Source of the DNA: an uncultured Methanolobus sp.
GTDB taxonomy: Archaea; Halobacteriota; Methanosarcinia; Methanosarcinales; Methanosarcinaceae
Assembly: GCF_963667555.1 (NCBI RefSeq)
Contig: NZ_OY763421.1
Coordinates: 1,753,562 to 1,817,561, forward strand
DNA length: 64,000 bases
Direction: 5' to 3'
The first letter of the stretch is position 1; each line of letters starts with the position of its first letter. The notes beneath the pieces are model-generated. The model worked only from the letters and a program-made list of their open reading frames with translations, made no database searches and was not told the origin of the DNA. Of this stretch, positions 58,679-64,000 are shown one piece after another. A program made the translations under genes and the position numbers.

Positions 58679-59797
58679 ATGAGAGTAATGATATTTGTCT
58701 GCGGTGAAGGTCTTGGACATACCAGCAGGTGTATTTCCATTGGCAGAGAGCTTGTTTCTGCAGGACATGATGTGCATTTCGGAGCTTACGGGTATTCCAT
58801 GGAACTGATTGAACGTAAGGGATTTAAAACTCATGAAGTTCCCTCGGAGATCACACTTGTAGGGAAAGCCGGTTCTCTGAATCTGAAAAAGTCCATTATT
58901 GCAACATTCAGGAGAGGACAGTTCCTTGGAATAATAAAGATACGCAAACTTCTCAAAAGGATCAGACCGGATGTTGTCATTTCAGACAGCTATTTCATGG
59001 GAATGATAAGCGCTAAATCCCGCAGTCTTCCGTGTCATCTGATCGTCAACCAGTCAAATATGGAAGAGTTCTTCAAAGGCAAGGGCGTATCCAGCAAGAT
59101 ACTTGCCGAGCTTGTGAAAAAGTCCTATATTGGCATGTTTGGGATGGCCGATAAGATAATCATTCCTGATTTTCCACTCCCGCACACAGTATGCAGGAAG
59201 AATCTGGAGTTTAAGGAAAAGACCTGGAAAAAAGTATTTTTCAGTGGCCCCCTCATTGGCAAGACCTTTGAAGAGACAACTGCTGAAGACCTCAAACGTC
59301 CGCATGTGCTCTGTACGGTTGGCGGATTCGGCTACCGAGAACCTATTTTCAGAAAAGTGATCGAAGCTGCCAAGTTGGATAACTCCATCAATTACACTTT
59401 GCTTTCAGGCCCAAGCGTTGACCCGGAAAGTCTTGGAATACTGCCCGATAATGTGAAAATTATGAAGTTCATCGATGACCAGTTCCCATACATGAAAGCA
59501 TCCGAACTTGTAATCGCTCCCGGAGGACACAGTACCATGATGGAAGCCCTGAGCTTTGGAGTTCCCATGATCAGCGTTCCTGACCAGAAACACAGTGAAC
59601 AGCAGAACAATGCTCTTGTTATTGAAGAAGATGGCCTTGGGAAGATGATGGATTACTCCGCATCTCCTGAAAATATACTTGTGAACATCAGGCTGCTCAT
59701 CAGTGATGATAAATACAGGAACAAGCTAACTGAGATGCGAAAATTGGCAGAAGAATTGAACGGGCCTGAAAGGATCAGGAAGATGCTGGAAAATTGA
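58679..59797 (+). CDS. GT-B glycosyltransferase, paralog 2
   Basis: Product of 372 residues: MRVMIFVCGEGLGHTSRCIS at the start, VISDSYFMGMISAKSRSLPC and LIVNQSNMEEFFKGKG in the N-terminal domain, APGGHSTMMEALSFGVPMIS and SEQQNNALVIEEDGLGKM in the nucleotide-sugar domain. Very similar to the next gene along its whole length, including near-identical DNA stretches in the 3' half, so a recent tandem duplication. Function as for paralog 1. Confidence 0.83.
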   Translation: MRVMIFVCGEGLGHTSRCISIGRELVSAGHDVHFGAYGYSMELIERKGFKTHEVPSEITLVGKAGSLNLKKSIIATFRRGQFLGIIKIRKLLKRIRPDVVISDSYFMGMISAKSRSLPCHLIVNQSNMEEFFKGKGVSSKILAELVKKSYIGMFGMADKIIIPDFPLPHTVCRKNLEFKEKTWKKVFFSGPLIGKTFEETTAEDLKRPHVLCTVGGFGYREPIFRKVIEAAKLDNSINYTLLSGPSVDPESLGILPDNVKIMKFIDDQFPYMKASELVIAPGGHSTMMEALSFGVPMISVPDQKHSEQQNNALVIEEDGLGKMMDYSASPENILVNIRLLISDDKYRNKLTEMRKLAEELNGPERIRKMLEN

Positions 59798-59831
59798 TAC
59801 TGAAGATTAGTGCTGAAGATTGGTTCCGGAC

Positions 59832-60977
59832 ATGATGAAAGTGATGTTATTTGTCTGCGGTGAGGGATTAGGCCACGCAAGCAGATGTATATCGATAGCA
59901 AAAGAGCTGAGGTCTTCCGGGGATGAGGTTCAGGTTGGTGCTTACGGATATTCCCGGGAACTTATTGAGCGGAAAGGATTCAGCACGCACGAAATTCCCC
60001 CGGAGATCACAATTGTAGGAAAAGCAGGTTCTCTGGACATAAGGAAGACCATTATCGCAACTTTTAGGAAATGGGAGTTAAGACCTTCAAAATGGGGACT
60101 TGTTGAACTCAGGAAACTTCTCAATAGCCAAAAACCGGATGTTGTCATATCAGACAGTTATTTCATGGGAGTGCTAAGTGCAAAATTGCATGGCACACCG
60201 TGTTATATAATAGTGAACCAGTCGGACATGGAAGAATTCTTTAAAGGAAAAAGCTTGTCAAACAAGCTGCTGGCAGAGACCGTGAAGATATTCTGTACAG
60301 GTATGTTCAAGCTGGCAGATGGAATTATAATTCCGGATTACCAGCCGCCGCATACAATATGCCGCAAGAACCTGAAATTCAGGGAAAAGATGCACATGAA
60401 GATATTCTTCAGTGGTCCGCTTGTCAGTAAGACCTTTGAAGAAACTGATGTTAGGGAACTGAACCGCCCTCATGTCCTCTGCACTATCGGAGGATTTGGG
60501 CACAGAGAGCCTATCTTCAGAAAAGTGATCGAAGCTGCGGGATTGGATAGTTCAATAAATTATACATTACTTTCAGGCCCAAACGTTGACCCGGAAAGCC
60601 TTGGAATACTGCCGGAGAATGTTACGATACTGAAGTTCATCGACGACCAGTTCCCATACATGAAAGCATCAGATCTTGTCATCGCTCCCGGAGGACATAG
60701 TACCATGATGGAAGCCCTGAGCTTCGGAGTTCCGGTTATCAGCGTGCCTGACCAGAAACACAGTGAACAGCAGAACAATGCCCTTGTTATTGAGGAAGAT
60801 GGCCTTGGAAAGATGCTTGATTACTCCGCATCTCCTGAGGAGATACTTGTAAACGTAAGGCTGCTTGTTAGTGATGAGAAATACAGGAACAAGCTAACTG
60901 AAATGAGAAAGATGGCTGAGGAATTGAGCGGACCGAAGGCTGTAAGGTCACTGGTTGAAAAGGTCGCTTGCAGATAA
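59832..60977 (+). CDS. GT-B glycosyltransferase, paralog 3
   Basis: Product of about 381 residues, 34 bases after paralog 2. MMKVMLFVCGEGLGHASR start (ATG at 59832; a TTG four codons earlier is less likely), an insertion of about ten residues (KWELRPSKWG) relative to paralog 2, then the same APGGHSTMMEALSFGVPVIS and HSEQQNNALVIEEDGLGK motifs. Divergence is concentrated in the N-terminal, acceptor-binding half, while the nucleotide-sugar half is almost unchanged, which fits same donor and different acceptor. Confidence 0.83.
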   Translation: MMKVMLFVCGEGLGHASRCISIAKELRSSGDEVQVGAYGYSRELIERKGFSTHEIPPEITIVGKAGSLDIRKTIIATFRKWELRPSKWGLVELRKLLNSQKPDVVISDSYFMGVLSAKLHGTPCYIIVNQSDMEEFFKGKSLSNKLLAETVKIFCTGMFKLADGIIIPDYQPPHTICRKNLKFREKMHMKIFFSGPLVSKTFEETDVRELNRPHVLCTIGGFGHREPIFRKVIEAAGLDSSINYTLLSGPNVDPESLGILPENVTILKFIDDQFPYMKASDLVIAPGGHSTMMEALSFGVPVISVPDQKHSEQQNNALVIEEDGLGKMLDYSASPEEILVNVRLLVSDEKYRNKLTEMRKMAEELSGPKAVRSLVEKVACR

Positions 60978-61026
60978 GATTCACAAAACCAGGCTCATTT
61001 ACTTTGTTTTTAGCTTCACTTGCCGT

Positions 61027-61620
61027 TCAATGTGAGAAATGCTTCCTGTAATAGATACTCAGGACCAGTGCAAATAAGGCCACTGAAGCAAAAAAGATCA
61101 CATGGCCCAGGACACTGACATCTGTTATCAGGTTCTGAAGATTGCTGTGGAAAATGTATCCTGAAGTTATAAGAATAGGATAGAATGTCAATAAGGCTAA
61201 GAGGTCATAGAACACAAATTTACGCCACGGTACATTTGCAGACCCTGCAACTATCGGACCGAAAAAACGCAGTCCTACGATAAGGCGGAATGTAAAGATG
61301 GTCTTTGCGCCGTGGTCTTGCATCAAGTGCTCGTAACGGGCAATCTTTTTCTTATCTTTGTTGTGATCAAAACGGGACAGCAATTTGTTTCCATTCTTAC
61401 TGAGCCAGTAGAGCAATATATCACCTGAAGCGCCTGCTATGAGACTGACAATGATAACTAGCAATAGGTTGCCGAATCCAAGACTGACAACATAACCTAC
61501 AATAAGAAGAAGGACTTCCTCCGGCAGCGGAAGAAAATGACCCAGGAATGCAAGGGTTATAAAAATACCTGCATAGGACAGATGTTCCAGATAAGGTATT
61601 AAGAAGTCCCAATTGCTCAT
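61027..61620 (-). CDS. DedA family membrane protein
   Basis: DedA/SNARE-associated family protein (197 residues, about five hydrophobic segments), related to undecaprenyl-phosphate or phospholipid scramblases/transporters. Seen are FLGHFLPLPEEVLLLIVGY, GASGDILLYWLSKNGNKLL, and FTFRLIVGLRFFGPIVAGSANVPW with the family Arg residues and GxxxG-rich segment. In archaea it might move lipid carriers such as dolichyl phosphate; inference. Converges with the glycosyltransferase genes. Confidence 0.88.
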   Translation of the reverse strand: MSNWDFLIPYLEHLSYAGIFITLAFLGHFLPLPEEVLLLIVGYVVSLGFGNLLLVIIVSLIAGASGDILLYWLSKNGNKLLSRFDHNKDKKKIARYEHLMQDHGAKTIFTFRLIVGLRFFGPIVAGSANVPWRKFVFYDLLALLTFYPILITSGYIFHSNLQNLITDVSVLGHVIFFASVALFALVLSIYYRKHFSH

Positions 61621-61697
61621 TTTGGTTAATCAGTACTGAACATATAAAAGCTCTTTCAGATTTGCAAAAGAATGGCAGGGAGTAAAAATAGAAGGAG

Positions 61698-61733
61698 GGA
61701 GTTGCAATGAATTCTTCGTTTTTATGCAACTCC
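61698..61733 (-). terminator. Hairpin between SIMPL and DedA genes
   Basis: GGAGTTGCA (61698-61706) and TGCAACTCC (61725-61733), followed on the minus strand by CTCCTTCTATTTTTA. A (GGTT)x4 microrepeat is at 61744-61759. Confidence 0.5.
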
Positions 61734-61795
61734 TGAGTGGAGTGGTTGGTTGGTTGGTTTGTCGTTTTTATAATCGCTTTTTGAACAGCTAGCAC

Positions 61796-62548
61796 TTATT
61801 CAATGTAGTAAGTGACCTGTACTGACATTGAGACTGTGGACTCTCCAGGTTCAATTGGAGTGGAAACTCCACCTGCATCCATTGCTGCTTCTTCCATGAC
61901 GGTCTTTGTGTAGTAGATAGCATTGTCGCCATTCTCATACATGGATGCTGTCTGCACGCCTGTGATCTTAAGTCCCAGACTGTCAGCCAGTTCGTTGGCT
62001 TTTGACCTTGAATTGTCCACGGCGTCACCTACAAGTTCTTCGCGGAGCTGCTCCTGCATGTCATCAGATACTGAGAAGGAAATGCTTCCTATCTGGTTTG
62101 CTCCTGCAGCTGTTGATCTGTCGATGATATCGCTCAGGTAATCGAGCTTTGTGGTTGTGACCTGTACGCTGTTGGATGCTGAATAACCTGTGATGGTCCT
62201 TTCTCCGTCATAATTGTAGACCGGATACACGGAAACATAGGATGTCTGTATTTCCTTGTCCTCAAGTCCAAGGTCTTTGAGTTCTGATATAACAGCGCTC
62301 ATTATGGCAGCATTCTCGTCAGATGCTTCCTGTGCTGTTTCGGATTGGATGACAACGCCTATGCTTAATGAGGCGGTGTCGGGGACTACCTTCTGTTCGG
62401 CGTATCCGCTCATGGAAATTGTGTCTGCTGTATTCTGTACGTTGCCATCCTGTGAGATGGCATAGATCGTTAATGATAGCACTACCAGCACAACTGATAG
62501 CGCGATTATAGCGAAATATGATCTGTCGTTTTTAGTGTCAGGTGACAT
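61796..62548 (-). CDS. SIMPL domain (DUF541) membrane-anchored protein
   Basis: Protein of 250 residues: one N-terminal signal anchor (AIIALSVVLVVLSLTIYAIS), then a SIMPL/DUF541 domain: SMSGYAEQKVVPDTASLSIG, GYSASNSVQVTTTKLDYL, KANELADSLGLKI, ending VSMSVQVTYYIE. The family forms oligomeric shells in bacteria and is often linked to oxidative or periplasmic stress; exact role unknown. ATG at 62548 has GGAGG seven bases upstream. The 340-base gap to the next gene is AT-rich with no recognised feature. Confidence 0.88.
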   Translation of the reverse strand: MSPDTKNDRSYFAIIALSVVLVVLSLTIYAISQDGNVQNTADTISMSGYAEQKVVPDTASLSIGVVIQSETAQEASDENAAIMSAVISELKDLGLEDKEIQTSYVSVYPVYNYDGERTITGYSASNSVQVTTTKLDYLSDIIDRSTAAGANQIGSISFSVSDDMQEQLREELVGDAVDNSRSKANELADSLGLKITGVQTASMYENGDNAIYYTKTVMEEAAMDAGGVSTPIEPGESTVSMSVQVTYYIE

Positions 62549-62888
62549 AATATATCCTCCTCTAGTTATCTTCCAACCGGCAATTTTCACCGGTTATTGC
62601 GATTAATAGAAAGGTTCGTACATATTTAACAATTGTCTAAACTTCAAACCCGTTTGTAGCCATAAGGGGCGCTTGATAGCGATTGACATACATGTATATT
62701 GAAGTACATATCTGTCCATCGTATCCTGTTTCTAAAAAAAGGGATGCTACAACATATACCTAATTTTTTGATATACGACAAGATACTTATAGAACCCGAT
62801 AATATATTATTGATACGGGCTAAGCCAGAAATTATTCTATGTGGTGTGGGAACCGTGAAAACACTTTTTTACAATCAGGAGGGGTTGT

Positions 62889-64000
62889 ATGATATACGGG
62901 GAGATAGAATTCATAGGAATAGCAGATATTCCGCGTATCAATACCATATTCAGTATTGATAATACGCTATGGACCCCATGGAAGGTCATTCTCAGTGATA
63001 AGGAGATGACAATAAAGACCTCTAGCACAACAATGCATCTGAATCTGGAAAGCATCCTTATTGTTGACAGACCCTTGCCACATGCCATTCTCAGTAAATT
63101 ACAGAATTCCAGCAGACATGGATCGGTCATTGTTATTGACTACAAGAAAGAGGCGACCATTGGAATAGGTGAAATTGCTTCTTCTATGATACTTGCAGGA
63201 AAGAAGTCGGATGTTTCTAATCTGAAATACATGCTGATGAGCATTTTGGGAGTGCATGCTGACCCTATCATCGGAACTATGAAACCGGAAGATATACGGC
63301 TTTTGTGCCTTCTTTCATCAGGAATTAATAGTCTGGATATGCTTATACCTATTTTTGACGGAGACGATGAATTGGTCAACAGGACCTATGCGTCTTTGAA
63401 AACCAAAGGACTTGTTGATAAATACGCTACTTTGACACCTCTTGGAATTGATCTTGTGGACAGGGTCAAGGGTATTGAGAAAAAGAAGCTTGGTTCCGAT
63501 ATTCAGGAAGATTTTGATAATCTGTCTACGGTGTGGAATTGTCTTGATTGTAACATGGGCCCATGTGATGATGAAGTCAACAGGATAATATGGAAGTTTG
63601 GTAGTTCTAAATTATGCGGAAATGTGGCTACACCTGATATTAATAAGTTCATTTGTCCGGTATCAATTGAAGCAATCGAGGTAGAGATCCCAGAGAATAC
63701 CTGTTATATGGACCTGATGATCCATACTGTGAATGATGCTTTTATTGTCCTGAAGTCACGTGATTATTCTGTGATACTGGCCATTTACGGATGTCTGAAC
63801 CTTAAAGAGGATGTGCAGATACGCATTCTGTTCTGTTTCTATCTTGGGTTTATTACGGAGACGGAGATCCTGAATTTCCTCCAGATATCTTTTTCATGTT
63901 TTGCACAGCATTGTAAGATACTGGTGGAGAATAAGCTGCTTGACTGGGAATCGAAGACTCTGACAAATGCCGGGTTGAACCTTGTACACAGGAAGATCAT
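62889..64000 (+). CDS. Unassigned protein with PH-like N-terminus, possibly CheF-related (3' end cut)
   Basis: An open frame from ATG at 62889 (AGGAGG six bases upstream) runs to the window edge, 370 residues so far. The first 75 residues (start MIYGEIEFIGIADIPRIN; TPWKVILSDKEMTIKTSSTT) look like a beta-rich PH-type domain as in archaeal CheF/DUF439 taxis proteins. Residues about 135-200 look like a winged helix (PEDIRLLCLLSSGINSLDML, LKTKGLVDKYATLTPLGIDL). A Cys-rich segment WNCLDCNMGPCDDE follows near 218. The CheF relation is a weak guess; no archaellum or che gene is in view. Confidence 0.55.
   Translation, partial: MIYGEIEFIGIADIPRINTIFSIDNTLWTPWKVILSDKEMTIKTSSTTMHLNLESILIVDRPLPHAILSKLQNSSRHGSVIVIDYKKEATIGIGEIASSMILAGKKSDVSNLKYMLMSILGVHADPIIGTMKPEDIRLLCLLSSGINSLDMLIPIFDGDDELVNRTYASLKTKGLVDKYATLTPLGIDLVDRVKGIEKKKLGSDIQEDFDNLSTVWNCLDCNMGPCDDEVNRIIWKFGSSKLCGNVATPDINKFICPVSIEAIEVEIPENTCYMDLMIHTVNDAFIVLKSRDYSVILAIYGCLNLKEDVQIRILFCFYLGFITETEILNFLQISFSCFAQHCKILVENKLLDWESKTLTNAGLNLVHRKI

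Noticed and set aside
62699-62959. 86-codon plus-strand frame before the edge gene
   Set aside because: It starts with TTG, has no ribosome binding site and overlaps in another frame the gene at 62889, which has AGGAGG and a long open frame.

Overview
The window comes from a methanogenic archaeon of the Methanosarcinales, most likely family Methanosarcinaceae (Methanolobus or Methanococcoides-like; genus not decided). The evidence is an A-type ATP synthase operon in the order H-I-K-E-C-F-A-B-D-G, the siroheme-dependent (Ahb) heme route, an archaeal CXXXY-type CcmE, a long-chain prenyl synthase of the methanophenazine type, a DUF1608-type S-layer protein, PEF-CTERM and PGF-CTERM-like surface proteins, archaeal TATA boxes, and an rRNA operon with archaeal bulge-helix-bulge processing. 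No CRISPR array, insertion sequence or prophage was seen.

Left part (1-23 kb) is an energy and heme block. After a cut SMR transporter gene, a two-gene FetAB-like ABC exporter and a peroxiredoxin come the ten aha genes on the minus strand (10.9 to 2.5 kb), ending in a 58-residue membrane protein (AhaG candidate). Upstream, also minus, lie ccmE, a polyprenyl diphosphate synthase and an unassigned radical SAM protein. Across a divergent promoter region the plus strand carries ahbD-ahbA-ahbB-precorrin-2 dehydrogenase-hemA-hemB-hemL-hemC-pyrD-pyrK, closed by a hairpin terminator. Membrane energy conversion (ATP synthase), a likely electron-carrier side chain, heme synthesis and a heme chaperone are thus side by side.

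Middle part (23-37.5 kb) holds mixed single genes: a PEF-CTERM surface protein, FeoA with a DtxR-like palindrome, a U32 protein, a stand-alone corrinoid-protein cap, a yeast-type cytosine deaminase, a REC-PAS-PAS histidine kinase, an S-layer family protein, a ferredoxin-nitroreductase, a circularly permuted GTPase, an archaeal phage-shock set (HtpX-PspAB facing PspAA-PspA) and a dicarboxylate/glutamate symporter.

The rRNA operon (43.05 to 37.6 kb, minus) reads two promoters - 16S - tRNA-Ala(TGC) - 23S - tRNA-Cys(GCA) - 5S. The tRNA-Cys lies between 23S and 5S. A complete bulge-helix-bulge can be built from the 23S flanks.

Right part (43-64 kb) is accessory and envelope-related: a secreted papain-like protein, a membrane-anchored beta-propeller, tRNA-Leu, a MarR-MATE unit, an iron/corrinoid-type ABC importer with a surface protein and an EF-hand-bearing binding protein, a second MarR regulator, a SOUL-photolyase pair, a HAD phosphatase, three paralogous GT-B glycosyltransferases with a PHP phosphoesterase, a DedA protein, a SIMPL protein, and a gene cut by the right edge. 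All calls come from reading the sequence; no database search was run.
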